Position numbers and translations under genes: made by a program
Shown: piece by piece, positions 17,974-27,824 of the stretch
Numbering within the stretch: position 1 is the first letter of the stretch
Layout of the letters: every line of letters begins with the position of its first letter
Source of the DNA: an uncultured Aquimarina sp.
Lineage (GTDB): Bacteria; Bacteroidota; Bacteroidia; Flavobacteriales; Flavobacteriaceae
Assembly (NCBI GenBank): GCA_947500545.1
Contig: CANMSO010000005.1
Coordinates: 62,001-126,000 of the forward strand
Direction: 5' to 3'
Length of the DNA stretch: 64,000 nucleotides
The notes under the pieces: generated by a model
What the model was told of the DNA's origin: nothing
Databases searched by the model: none
The model's input: the letters and a program-made list of their open reading frames with translations, nothing else

Positions 17974-19785
17974 ATGAGTACAGAAACTATAAACAAAGAC
18001 ATTCTTAGAGGAGGACAATTCCTTGTTAAAGAAACTAAAGCTGAAGATGTATTTACTCCTGAAGATTTTTCTGAGGAGCAAAGAATGATGCGTGATAGCG
18101 CAAGAGAATTTGTTGACCGTGAACTATGGGCACATTGGGAAAGATTTGAAGGTAAAGATTATGCATATACCGAAGCGTGTATGAAAAAAGCTGGTGAACT
18201 TGGTTTACTAGGTGTATCGGTTCCTGAAGCTTACGATGGTCTAGGAATGGGATTTGTATCTACAATGTTAGTTTGTGATTATATTTCTGGAGCTACGGGA
18301 TCATTTAGTACTGCTTTTGGAGCACACACAGGTATTGGTACAATGCCAATCTCTTTATATGGTAACGAAGAGCAAAAGAAAAAATATGTTTCTAAACTAG
18401 CAACAGGTGAATGGATGGGAGCATATTGCTTGACTGAGCCTGGTGCTGGATCCGATGCAAATTCTGGTAAAACCAAAGCTGTTTTATCCGATGATGGAAA
18501 ACATTACCTGATTTCTGGCCAGAAAATGTGGATCTCTAATGCCGGGTTCTGCGATGTAATGATCGTTTTTGCTCGTATAGAAGATGATAAAAACATTACC
18601 GGGTTTATTGTAGAAAATGATCCATCAAATGGTATTACTCTTGGTGATGAAGAAAAGAAATTAGGAATCCACTCTTCCTCTACTCGTCAGGTATTTTTTA
18701 GCGATACCAAAGTACCAGTAGAAAACATGTTATCAGAAAGAGGTAATGGTTTCAAAATAGCAATGAACGCACTTAATGTAGGTCGTATTAAACTAGCTGC
18801 AGCTTGTCTTGACGCACAACGTCGAGTAATTGGTGAAGCAACGAAATATGCTAACGAGCGTATTCAGTTTAAGACTCCTATTATGAATTTTGGAGCTATT
18901 AAGGGTAAAATTGCAGAGATGGCTACGAACACTTATGCCGATGAGTCTGCAAGTTATAGAGCTGCAAAAAATATCGAAGATAGAATTGCCTTAAGACAAG
19001 CTGAAGGAAATTCACATCAGGAGGCAGAACTTAAAGGTGTAGAAGAATACGCTATTGAGTGTTCTATCCTTAAGGTTGCTGTTTCTGAAGATGTTCAGAG
19101 CTGTGCTGATGAAGGTGTACAGATTTTTGGTGGTATGGGATTCTCTGCTGATACTCCAATGGAATCTGCATGGAGAGATGCTCGTATTTCTCGTATTTAC
19201 GAAGGAACAAATGAGATCAACCGTATGCTAGCAGTAGGTATGTTAGTGAAGAAAGCTATGAAAGGTCATGTAGATCTTCTTGGTCCTGCTACACAAGTAG
19301 GTAACGAACTTACTGGAATTCCTTCTTTTGATACTCCAGACTATTCTGAGTTATTCGCAGAAGAGAAATCAATCGTTGCTAACCTAAAGAAGGTTTTCCT
19401 TATGGTTGCTGGATCTGCAGTTCAAAAATTTGGTCCACAACTAGAAGAGCACCAACAATTATTAATGGCTGCATCTGATATTTTGATCGAAATCTATATG
19501 GCAGAATCTACGATTCTACGTACAGAGAAAAACGCTAAACGTTTCGGAGAAGCTGCACAAGAAACTCAAATCGCAATGAGCCAGTTGTATCTTTATAATG
19601 CAGTTGATATTGCCATCAAAAAAGGTAAAGAAGCTATTGTCTCTTTTGCTGAAGGTGATGAGCAACGTATGATGCTTATGGGACTTAAGCGTTTTACTAA
19701 GTATGCAAACCAACCTAACGTTGTTGCATTAAGAACTAAAATTGCTGATAAAATTTCTGAAGAAAACGGATATTTTATTGGATAA
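17974..19785 (+). CDS. fadE: Acyl-CoA dehydrogenase, FadE type
   Basis: 603 residues, longer than the classical dehydrogenase of about 380, with an added C-terminal helical region as in FadE of Bacillus and other Bacteroidota. FAD and substrate motifs include YCLTEPGAGSDA and KMWISNAG; the C-terminal core has QIFGGMGFS and RISRIYEGTNEINRML. It catalyses the first oxidation of acyl-CoA. It is the last gene of the operon, followed by a double-hairpin terminator. Confidence 0.92.
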   Translation: MSTETINKDILRGGQFLVKETKAEDVFTPEDFSEEQRMMRDSAREFVDRELWAHWERFEGKDYAYTEACMKKAGELGLLGVSVPEAYDGLGMGFVSTMLVCDYISGATGSFSTAFGAHTGIGTMPISLYGNEEQKKKYVSKLATGEWMGAYCLTEPGAGSDANSGKTKAVLSDDGKHYLISGQKMWISNAGFCDVMIVFARIEDDKNITGFIVENDPSNGITLGDEEKKLGIHSSSTRQVFFSDTKVPVENMLSERGNGFKIAMNALNVGRIKLAAACLDAQRRVIGEATKYANERIQFKTPIMNFGAIKGKIAEMATNTYADESASYRAAKNIEDRIALRQAEGNSHQEAELKGVEEYAIECSILKVAVSEDVQSCADEGVQIFGGMGFSADTPMESAWRDARISRIYEGTNEINRMLAVGMLVKKAMKGHVDLLGPATQVGNELTGIPSFDTPDYSELFAEEKSIVANLKKVFLMVAGSAVQKFGPQLEEHQQLLMAASDILIEIYMAESTILRTEKNAKRFGEAAQETQIAMSQLYLYNAVDIAIKKGKEAIVSFAEGDEQRMMLMGLKRFTKYANQPNVVALRTKIADKISEENGYFIG

Positions 19786-19795
19786 CAATACTGCC

Positions 19796-19875
19796 CTCCC
19801 AATGGCATTAAACTAGGGAGTTGTTTAATTTTGATTTAAGATACCGTCTTTCTGTTGGGGAAAGACGGTTTTTTT
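19796..19875 (+). terminator. Double-hairpin terminator element, copy A
   Basis: Hairpin I has stem CTCCC/GGGAG and a loop containing GGCATTAAA. A spacer with TTGATTTAA follows, then hairpin II, ACCGTCTTT/AAAGACGGT with loop CTGTTGGGG, and a T-run. The same two-part layout with the same loop words recurs at 32709-32807. It ends the fad operon. Confidence 0.75.
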
Positions 19876-20155
19876 GTGCCTGATTTTAGACTATTATTAT
19901 TCTAAATTGAATAATCTAATACCAAATAAACTTCTTTTTATTAATAAAATTAACTCGATGCCAACATATGAGTTATCCAAAAAAAGAAATCTTTTTACTT
20001 TATGAAAACCTTAGGTTTTCTCTCCCTCTTATCCACCATCAAACAGCTTTTAATCACTATTTAAAAGATTAAATCATTCACTATTGAGCTTGGGGAAATC
20101 TAGCTTTTGACTATTTAACCCGGATTATACATTACTAAATAAAAAAGAGAGCGTA

Positions 20156-20287
20156 ATGCCTATATCGGTTATTGTTGAATTTATTGGAAAAGAAAAACCA
20201 ATCAAATACAGAGTTCTTACTAATCAACTCAATCATAAACTAGAGCCATTATTTTTTGATTCATACAAAGAAGAAAAAATAAGGTAA
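20156..20287 (+). CDS. Possible small protein, 43 residues
   Basis: ATG (MPISVIVEFIG...) to TAA, 43 codons, mixed hydrophobic N-terminus and charged C-terminus (DSYKEEKIR). No signal peptide or recognised family. It stands alone in a gene-poor stretch and could be a chance frame or the remnant of a longer gene. Confidence 0.2.
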   Translation: MPISVIVEFIGKEKPIKYRVLTNQLNHKLEPLFFDSYKEEKIR

Positions 20288-20420
20288 AAAACATGAAAGT
20301 ACATTTTTATCCAATTAGGGTAAATCACTTAAAAAAACAGGATTTAAAATTGCTGTATTCCCATAAAAAAAATACCAGAAAAACATAACTATTTGTTTTA
20401 CAGATAAATATACACCTTTT

Positions 20421-20453
20421 ATTAACCTTTTCTGGAACCTTCATTAACCTTTT
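20421..20453 (+). repeat. Direct repeat ATTAACCTTTT with 22-bp period
   Basis: ATTAACCTTTT starts at 20421 and again at 20443. A period of 22 bp is about two helical turns, so a dimeric regulator could bind one DNA face. It lies about 760 bp before the large lyase gene. Chance in A/T-rich DNA is possible. Confidence 0.35.
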
Positions 20454-20878
20454 GCTAACCTATAACTTACAAAAAAAAACTAAAAAAACATTCAATTTTA
20501 CAAAACGAATCGAAATTTTTAAAGAAGCAAAGGTTTCGATAAAATCAAATTTAAGGAAAAGAATAATTCAAATACTTATAAAACACAAATACCCATTTTT
20601 ATAACACAAAAAATAAAAACTAACTTAAAACCTTTTACACATGAAAAATCATTTTGAACTTCACTTTTTTGGATCAAACCTCACATACTGATTTCAAATC
20701 CTAGATTTCAAAAAAGTCTCATAAAGAGCTAGATCTTAAAACAAAGATTTCCGTGAATTTAATACCAAAGATAAATTTCGTATTAGAAATAAGAATAAAA
20801 TAAAGAACAACCCTACAAATTATTAATAACATATTTCTAAAAATTGTTATTACAAAAATTGAATACTAACTAAAAAAA

Positions 20879-21127
20879 AAGATAAGACGTAAACTACTAT
20901 GCTTCTTAGTCTTTGTTAATAGGTTGGTAATTAATTCCTATGGGGCAGAAAAATTAAATTCAGAAGCTATAAACAATACCTCTTATATAGACTAGATGAA
21001 TCCTGATCAAAAAATCGGAAAAGAATACATACTGAAAAGAGGCATCAAACTAAATGTAACCACAGATATCAATAATAAAATATAGGATATACTGGAGTGC
21101 GTTGACCAAATAACACTTGTTAAATAG
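20879..21127 (+). pseudogene. Possible decayed secreted-protein frame
   Basis: One frame runs about 80 codons with only two internal TAG stops. It begins with a signal-like stretch (KLLCFLVFVNRLVINSYGAE) and continues as ordinary-looking protein (MNPDQKIGKEYILKRGIKLN). It stops 85 bp before the large lyase gene. No family was recognised and no start codon is clear, so this is a weak call. Confidence 0.3.
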
Positions 21128-21212
21128 CATAACCAGTAACACTAATCAAATTCATTTTATCAAAGCATAAAAATTAATTCGAATACAGCTAAGATCTTAA
21201 AAATCATTCCTT

Positions 21213-24200
21213 ATGAAACAAAATCCAAAAAAACTAAAAGATTCACTAAAGGACATTTATCCTTCAAAGAATAAAGATTTCCCTTCATTGGGAATGAGCA
21301 TAGCGAACCGCCTTGGGATGGTCGTATTTCTGGCCTTCATGCTGGTCACTTCGCTATGCCAAGCTCAAAATCCTTCAGACCTATTGGACTTGACGTCTTG
21401 GAAAATCACCTGGCCAATTGATGAAAATGGCAATGATAGTAGAAGTGCCACTACATGTGATGGAATAAATCGAAATGCAGCAGAATGGGAACCCAATCAA
21501 ATCGCAGGCGCAATATCTGCACCCCATAATGAATATTTTGAGGTTGCTCCTAATGGAACTGATGTTGTTTTCAGGGCTCATGTATCCGGAGCAACTACTG
21601 GTGGTACCAATTATGCTAGAAGTGAGTTAAGACAATTAATAACAACTGATGGTGGTTTTTGGTCAGCTCAAGATACTCAAGAATTAGATGTAAGAGTACG
21701 TGCAACAAACCTCCCTAGTATAAAGCCTGCTGTTTCGATGGTACAAATTCATGCCTATCAAGAATCTTATGAACCCTTAAGACTGCAATATGATGCCGAA
21801 AGTGGTGGCGATGGTCTTCACATCGTTATAAACGAATCAACGACACATCCAAATATTACAGCTTACGACCTTGGGGATCAACTTCATGTGAACGTCAAAG
21901 TTAGTGGTGGTCAAATCTATTTCAGCCTTGTGAACGAAACTAAGTCTTCTACTCCTTATACACTAGACTGGACCTCAGGTAAAGAAAATTGTTACTTTAA
22001 GGTGGGTGCTTATGTACAGTCTAGCCATGTATTAACTAGTTGTAAAGATGGCTATGCAGAAAATCCCGGTCCAGATGAGTACGCCGCAGTAGCCGTAAGA
22101 GACATGTCGGTTATTCTTAATGGAGTTGGAACCATTACCCCTCCTATACCCCCTGTCACACCTACCCCTGGAGAGAATGCATATCTTGAAAATTTTGAGG
22201 GTTATACCACTGATGACAAGCTTGATGATGGTGTTCCATTTCAACAATCAGGAATTTGGATTGATGGAGGATCCTATGCATATCTCAAATCCGCCGAAAA
22301 ATATATTGGGGATAGGAGTTTTGTAATCACCAAGTCGGACGGAAATCCGGATAAACCAAATTGGTCCTCGATATACACCAAACCTCTAGATTTTTCAAAA
22401 TCCACAGCGGCGTGGTTGAGTTTTAAATATCTGGTAACCAACACATCCGACCTTGAGCCAATGGGAGCTTTTAGCGCAGAAATCTCCACAGATGGTGGAG
22501 AAAGTTTTCAGGGACTAAAAACCTTTAACATGAGTGCCGAAAATGCTATAAACAACACCGGGTCACTTTATGTGGTTGCTTGTAAAGCACAGTGTAGTCT
22601 TGATTATCCAGATGACAAACCGACTAGAGATGCTTGTAGGGCAGATTGCGACGCGCAAAAGGCAAACAATACGATTCCTATTGAGGCGACACGGCAATAT
22701 TGGAAAGATGTTACTATACCCATTACGCAAGATCAGCTATCTAAGATGACCATCTTTAGAATCAAAAGTTATATGGATGACACGGATGTAACTACAACGG
22801 TATTTTTAGATAATATAGAAATAAATTATGAAGGTACTGTACCCGATTTGAGCGAAGTAACAATTAATGCAGATGATATTACAGACCCTGCAACATCAGG
22901 CAGATCATTACTGCAAATTGATGGAGTATCGAACACTTTTGAAGATTTTGATACCATTGATGACTGGGGTATTTGGCAAGATGGTGGTCGAAACGTATTT
23001 CTTACCAATTTTAATTCTGTAGATGCAAATGGAAATATTAGCGCTACTTCGTATGGAGTGGGTATGCGTAGCTTCTTTTCTGGAAAATCAAATGGTGTAG
23101 ATGAGAATGGAACTGATCTTGGATTTCAAAAACCTGCCTATTCGTCTATTATAACCAAAAATTTGGATCTTACCACGGTTTCAGGGAGTGTGGACTTAGA
23201 GTTTTCCTTTCTAGCTTATAAAATGAAATTGACAGATCCAACTCAAGAAGAGCTGGAAGCTGCAGGAAACGTAGATCTTGTGGACATTAAGGGTAATGAC
23301 GTACTTGGATATGTTCCTGGACCGGATCGTGTAGAGATTTCTATATCCACGGATTGTGGATATACTTTCAAACCGTTTAAAACACTTATTTATGGAGAGC
23401 ATTTTATCAATGAAGTACGCCAGAACGTAAATTTTGTGATTCCTGCCAATTTTATGGCAACAGATAATGAAGATGATGAAGAAACCATCCTCAATACGGC
23501 CTACTTATCAACCACCACTCAAATAAAAATTCAATGCTTCTCAGATACGGATGACCAACGATTTTATATCGATCAAATCGGTTTGTATACCACAGGAACA
23601 CGAGCATCTCCAAAAGGAACTCCAAGAGACTTGACCTGGGCAAGATACCCACAAACCATACTTACTGCAAATACTAGCTTTGATACCTATGATCGTATCA
23701 ATAGTAAGTTCTTAAGACCCGAAGTTTATGAGAATCAAACTTTTGAGGGGGCTGGGCTTTTCGAGCAAATGGATGAGGATACTGGTCAAACAGAATATAT
23801 CCCGGGACTTTATGGTGCTGTGGAACATCCTGATAACTGTGGTGATCATGCCTATTTAGGCAATTGGGTCGCAGATCAAAAACACATCGCACAAGAATTT
23901 GATTCGCAACTAGGTAAGCATGTGTTTAATTTTTATTCGCATCTTACTGCAGATACAGAACGTTGTCGTTATTTTGAAGGGCAACAACCTGGTGAGGGGA
24001 AATACCAAGACAGACAACGTGTAGAGATCAAAACCTATGATGAATCTATAGACGAACAAATATCGGTAAAGGGAGAAACACATTACTACGCTTGGAAAAT
24101 GAAGTTACCCGAAGGTTTTCAAGCTTCTAATAAATTTACCCACTTACATCAAATAAAACCTGCGGGTGGCGAACACAAAGGGATGCCCACCTTTACATTG

Positions 24201-26192
24201 ACAGCAACCAGCAAGGTGGATCCTGCCGATGTAGATGGAGATCAGGGAGATGCTGGAGATGCAGGTCTTAGTGAACTCAAATTGCGCTATGCAGGCTTAT
24301 CAAACTCACAAGTTACGGCTGCCACCATAGATCTTGATGACCTGAAAGGGCGATGGATTCAGATTGTAGAAAAAGTATTCTTTGGTGAGTCCGATAAAGG
24401 TCGTTATGAAATTCTTATTTATGATCCAGCCGATGGAGGTATTGATAATCCATTACTAACTTTTGAATCCTATAGTCTGCAAACCTGGAAAATTGGGGAT
24501 ATCACTTCGGACGATGAGGGGAAACTTTTTGCACGCCCAAAATGGGGAATCTATAGAAGCACAGTAGAAGCCACAAAATTACGAGATGAAACTGTTGGAT
24601 TTACGGACTTTGTATTACTAGAAGTAGCTGACAGACAAGATGGGCTTTATGGAAATATAAAATCATTTGCGAAATACGCCGAGAGTATTAAGGGTGATGA
24701 GATCGTCAATACGGATAGAAATATCATACAATTGAATCCAAGTTCGGAACCCCTAATAATTAGTGATCCTGGGGTGCAATTTAATAGCTTATCCTTTGAC
24801 AGAGGATTCTACAGAGATGACTTTATCAACGTTGGTGGTCTTGGGGGTTTTGCTTTCAAAGCACAATCAGCAATTTCACAACCTATAACGGTTAGTAACC
24901 TAAGTTTTACAATACGCAGTAAAGCGGCAGACGACATCATAGGTTTTTCGGTAACTGTGGGTGACCAAATTCAAGAATTCCAATATGAGTCCGAAACCAA
25001 ACGTGATTATCAGGTTTTTACTTTTACAGGGCCTATAAGTTTTGAAAACGCTGAGCCTACAGAAATAGCTTTTGAAGTTACTTCTAGTATAAATAGCGAA
25101 ACCGGGGACATCGCAAAATTTAGACTCTACGATATGACTTTTAATTATGACGAATTTGCGGTCAATGAAATATATGTAGATTATGATACCGAGGTTCAAG
25201 ATGGAGATGGCACACAAGATGCTCCTTTTAGCAATATTCAACGCGCTACGAATACAATAGGTCAGGCCACAGGAGCGCTAATTGTATATATTAGTGGTGC
25301 GTTCCCCGACTCAGAAACCTTCAACCTGAACAATGTAGTCTCACCTATTACATTTATCAGCAATACAGGATTTACCATAACAAGTGCAAATTCTGGAGGG
25401 ATTACAGTATCTTCTGTAGGAGGCCTTGCTGGATTAGGAGCCACAATATCAGATGCTGGGCTCTTTAGCATAACACCAGACCGAACAGAATTAACAGGAG
25501 GTACTACAGGGGATTCATCTGACCTCTTCGTAATCAACTCTGATGAAAGTGAAAATGACGCCAGTTTTCGTCTACAAACTCAAGAAAATAATAGGTATAG
25601 GGACTGGAACATCGCGGCAACAGCGCACGCAGCTTTGGGTAGTCAATTAAAATTTGGTCTTTGGGAGAACGACTCACATAGTGATGAGAACGAAAGTGAG
25701 CTGGGTGTAGAACATATGTCTATAGGGCTGTATGGCGCTACCATTGTTAATAATGCGATGACAGTAGGAACAGAGACTTTGGTCCCCGGTACTGCATTAA
25801 GTGTATCTGGATCAGTATATATGTTGAATCGAATAGGATCTCCAGGGACTTCCAATATTTTCAGTCTAAAAGACAAATACTTATTAATGGTAGAAGGCGG
25901 TATTGTAAGTGAAAATTATGCAGTTGCAAATCCAGACAACTGGATGGATGACGTTTTCAAAAATGACTATAAGCTCCCGTCACTGGATTCAGTAGACAGT
26001 TTTATTAAAGAAAACGGTCATTTACCCAATGTCCCATCAAAAGAAGAAATTAAGGCCAAAGGATATGATCTGCATGACATGAAAGTCATACTTCTCCAAA
26101 AAATCGAAGAACTGACCTTGTATATTCTAGAAAACGAAAAATTGATACAACGTTTAGAAACACTGGAACAGCAACGCGTAACCAAAAAATAA
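21213..26192 (+). CDS. Multidomain secreted lyase: PL7 alginate lyase plus second lyase-like domain, tail-fibre-like C-terminus
   Basis: 1659 residues. An ATG at 21294 could also start it; the signal helix is at about 35-52 (VVFLAFMLVTSLCQAQ). Residues about 53-300 are a family 7 polysaccharide lyase: RSELR, VQIHA and YFKVGAYVQS, the three PL7 signatures. Two beta-sandwich modules follow (about 325-545 and 565-810). A domain at about 830-1145 with RQRVEIKTY, YYAWKMKLPEGF, HLHQIKP and KWGIYRS resembles the heparin-lyase-I-fold lyases. After another sandwich and a short beta-helix-like part, residues from about 1430 match the two following genes and end in the Bacteroidota module NGHLPNVPS...KIEELTLY. 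There is no T9SS sorting domain. Alginate is the likely substrate of the first domain; the second is uncertain. Confidence 0.85.
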   Translation: MKQNPKKLKDSLKDIYPSKNKDFPSLGMSIANRLGMVVFLAFMLVTSLCQAQNPSDLLDLTSWKITWPIDENGNDSRSATTCDGINRNAAEWEPNQIAGAISAPHNEYFEVAPNGTDVVFRAHVSGATTGGTNYARSELRQLITTDGGFWSAQDTQELDVRVRATNLPSIKPAVSMVQIHAYQESYEPLRLQYDAESGGDGLHIVINESTTHPNITAYDLGDQLHVNVKVSGGQIYFSLVNETKSSTPYTLDWTSGKENCYFKVGAYVQSSHVLTSCKDGYAENPGPDEYAAVAVRDMSVILNGVGTITPPIPPVTPTPGENAYLENFEGYTTDDKLDDGVPFQQSGIWIDGGSYAYLKSAEKYIGDRSFVITKSDGNPDKPNWSSIYTKPLDFSKSTAAWLSFKYLVTNTSDLEPMGAFSAEISTDGGESFQGLKTFNMSAENAINNTGSLYVVACKAQCSLDYPDDKPTRDACRADCDAQKANNTIPIEATRQYWKDVTIPITQDQLSKMTIFRIKSYMDDTDVTTTVFLDNIEINYEGTVPDLSEVTINADDITDPATSGRSLLQIDGVSNTFEDFDTIDDWGIWQDGGRNVFLTNFNSVDANGNISATSYGVGMRSFFSGKSNGVDENGTDLGFQKPAYSSIITKNLDLTTVSGSVDLEFSFLAYKMKLTDPTQEELEAAGNVDLVDIKGNDVLGYVPGPDRVEISISTDCGYTFKPFKTLIYGEHFINEVRQNVNFVIPANFMATDNEDDEETILNTAYLSTTTQIKIQCFSDTDDQRFYIDQIGLYTTGTRASPKGTPRDLTWARYPQTILTANTSFDTYDRINSKFLRPEVYENQTFEGAGLFEQMDEDTGQTEYIPGLYGAVEHPDNCGDHAYLGNWVADQKHIAQEFDSQLGKHVFNFYSHLTADTERCRYFEGQQPGEGKYQDRQRVEIKTYDESIDEQISVKGETHYYAWKMKLPEGFQASNKFTHLHQIKPAGGEHKGMPTFTLTATSKVDPADVDGDQGDAGDAGLSELKLRYAGLSNSQVTAATIDLDDLKGRWIQIVEKVFFGESDKGRYEILIYDPADGGIDNPLLTFESYSLQTWKIGDITSDDEGKLFARPKWGIYRSTVEATKLRDETVGFTDFVLLEVADRQDGLYGNIKSFAKYAESIKGDEIVNTDRNIIQLNPSSEPLIISDPGVQFNSLSFDRGFYRDDFINVGGLGGFAFKAQSAISQPITVSNLSFTIRSKAADDIIGFSVTVGDQIQEFQYESETKRDYQVFTFTGPISFENAEPTEIAFEVTSSINSETGDIAKFRLYDMTFNYDEFAVNEIYVDYDTEVQDGDGTQDAPFSNIQRATNTIGQATGALIVYISGAFPDSETFNLNNVVSPITFISNTGFTITSANSGGITVSSVGGLAGLGATISDAGLFSITPDRTELTGGTTGDSSDLFVINSDESENDASFRLQTQENNRYRDWNIAATAHAALGSQLKFGLWENDSHSDENESELGVEHMSIGLYGATIVNNAMTVGTETLVPGTALSVSGSVYMLNRIGSPGTSNIFSLKDKYLLMVEGGIVSENYAVANPDNWMDDVFKNDYKLPSLDSVDSFIKENGHLPNVPSKEEIKAKGYDLHDMKVILLQKIEELTLYILENEKLIQRLETLEQQRVTKK

Positions 26193-26228
26193 GTTTGCAA
26201 GCACTACTATTAAATAAAAAAACTAAAG

Positions 26229-27014
26229 ATGAAAAACTATAAAACCATACGATTAAGCATCCTATTCCTGCTTTTCGCCATACAATGGATGAGTGCTCAG
26301 GGAATCATCCTAAATGGATCTACATTTGGAGATAAAAAGGATCTCTTTATCATCAACTCCGACGAAACTGAAAATGATGCTGCACTTCGAATACAAAGCA
26401 AAATAGCAGTTGGTGATCTCTATAACGATTGGAGTATCTGGAACAATCAAACCAATGGTGATCTTAACTTCTCGGTATTTAGATCTGAATCACATGATGA
26501 TGCAGATGAAACTGATACGGGAGAGGTCCACCTAAAAATTAATAGTGAAGGAGTCGTAACTATAAAAAACCTGTTTTCAGTGGGCACGGGTACGTATATA
26601 GAGGACGTAGCCATGATTGTAGGAGGAACTACCCATATAGCTCCAACAGAAGATCATAATTCATTTAGTAACATCGTGGATCAATACAAATTAGTTGTTG
26701 AAAAGGGTATCGTTAGTGATAATTTTTATTTATCAGAAGTAGCTACTTGGGCTGATTATGTGTTTTCAGAAAACTACAAACTCCCCAATTTAGCTTCAGT
26801 AGAAAATTTTATTCAAAAAAATGGCCATTTACCCGATGTGCCATCAGAAACAGAAATCCTAACAGAAGGATATCAGCTGCATGATATGAATGTTACGTTT
26901 TTACAAAAGATCGAAGAACTCACCTTGTACACGATCCAACAGCGTAAATTATTATTAAAAATGCTAGATAATACAGAGAAAAACAATAACGAATCATCAA
27001 ATAAAAAAATATGA
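26229..27014 (+). CDS. Secreted tail-fibre-like protein, paralogue 1
   Basis: 261 residues: signal peptide at 1-23, then a module shared with the C-terminus of the preceding lyase. It opens with DLFIINSDETENDAALRIQS, has a beta-rich middle, and ends with the block VEKGIVSDN, WADYVFSENYKLPNL, IQKNGHLPDVPS and LQKIEELTLY, then a coiled-coil tail. The end block is a common flavobacterial C-terminal module resembling the end of fibre proteins. No catalytic motif or T9SS domain is seen. It starts 36 bp after the lyase gene and overlaps the next gene by 4 bp (ATGA), so the set is translationally coupled. Confidence 0.75.
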   Translation: MKNYKTIRLSILFLLFAIQWMSAQGIILNGSTFGDKKDLFIINSDETENDAALRIQSKIAVGDLYNDWSIWNNQTNGDLNFSVFRSESHDDADETDTGEVHLKINSEGVVTIKNLFSVGTGTYIEDVAMIVGGTTHIAPTEDHNSFSNIVDQYKLVVEKGIVSDNFYLSEVATWADYVFSENYKLPNLASVENFIQKNGHLPDVPSETEILTEGYQLHDMNVTFLQKIEELTLYTIQQRKLLLKMLDNTEKNNNESSNKKI

Positions 27015-27820
27015 AAACTAAACATATAAACAGCAACAGGTGTACCCTTATAGTATTTCTTACCCTAACCTGTGTATTGGGATGGGGACAGCAAGGTCAA
27101 AAACTAACAGGAGGTTTAACCGGAACGGATAAGGATATTTTTGTGATCAACAGTGATGAATCTCAACATGATGCAGGGATACGATTACAAACAAGAAAAG
27201 CCGAGTCATATTCTGATTGGATGATATGGACAGATTCGTTTGGAGGAGCGCTTAATATTTCATCATGGAGGGATACTTTTCATAACGATGATATTGAGTA
27301 TGATTCAGGAGACAAAGTCTTATCCATCGATCCAGGTTCGAAACATACCATACTCCACGATGCGTTGTCCATCGGTAATGAAGTGGTCAAAGACGACGCT
27401 GTATTAAGTGTTTTTGGAGCTACCTACATTTCAGAAGAAAATCAACAACCCAAAGGGTTTAATTTGGGCTCCTACGCTGATGACTATTTATTGTGGGTAG
27501 AAACGGGTATCGTATCCGATGATTTGGCTATCATAAATGCAGAAAATTGGTCTGATTATGTTTTCGAAGAAGATTATGAATTAAGAGATCTAGATACCTT
27601 AGAAAAATTCATCCAAGAAAACGGACACCTACCCAATATCCCGTCAGAAAAAGAAATCCTACAAGAGGGCTACAGTATCCATGATATGAACACACGTTTT
27701 CTCGAAAAAATAGAAGAACTCACCCTATACAGCATCGAGCAAAACAAAAAAATAAATGCCTTGCTAAAAGCTCAAGGTTTGGAAGATTCAAGCAAGCAAA
27801 ACACGACTCATAAAAACTAA
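27011..27820 (+). CDS. Secreted tail-fibre-like protein, paralogue 2
   Basis: 269 residues: signal peptide at 1-27 (LTLTCVLGWGQ), then DIFVINSDESQHDAGIRLQT, the beta-rich middle and the end block WSDYVFEEDYELRDL, IQENGHLPNIPS, LEKIEELTLYSIEQ. It is the closest relative in the window of the product at 26229 and of the lyase C-terminus. The start overlaps the upstream stop by ATGA, and the next gene follows after 4 bp. A homo- or hetero-oligomeric surface fibre with the lyase is inferred only from the shared module. Confidence 0.75.
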   Translation: MKTKHINSNRCTLIVFLTLTCVLGWGQQGQKLTGGLTGTDKDIFVINSDESQHDAGIRLQTRKAESYSDWMIWTDSFGGALNISSWRDTFHNDDIEYDSGDKVLSIDPGSKHTILHDALSIGNEVVKDDAVLSVFGATYISEENQQPKGFNLGSYADDYLLWVETGIVSDDLAIINAENWSDYVFEEDYELRDLDTLEKFIQENGHLPNIPSEKEILQEGYSIHDMNTRFLEKIEELTLYSIEQNKKINALLKAQGLEDSSKQNTTHKN

Positions 27821-27824
27821 ACAT

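Larger units (their letters stand above)
19876..21212. other. Gene-poor stretch of 1.3 kb
   Basis: No convincing intact gene. It holds a possible 43-codon frame (20156-20287), direct repeats (20421-20453), many short A/T-rich runs, and the reading-frame remnant at 20879-21127. The 3' part is the upstream region of the large lyase gene; no clear TAnnTTTG promoter was recognised near 21213. Confidence 0.6.

Noticed and set aside
20088..20110. Fourth copy of the sRNA unit around CTTGGGGAAA
   Set aside because: Only the loop word is shared; the flanking stem, terminator and promoter of the family are missing.
21213..27820. Prophage tail-fibre region
   Set aside because: No capsid, portal, terminase, sheath or integrase genes nearby; all proteins carry signal peptides, and the module is common at the ends of Bacteroidota secreted proteins.
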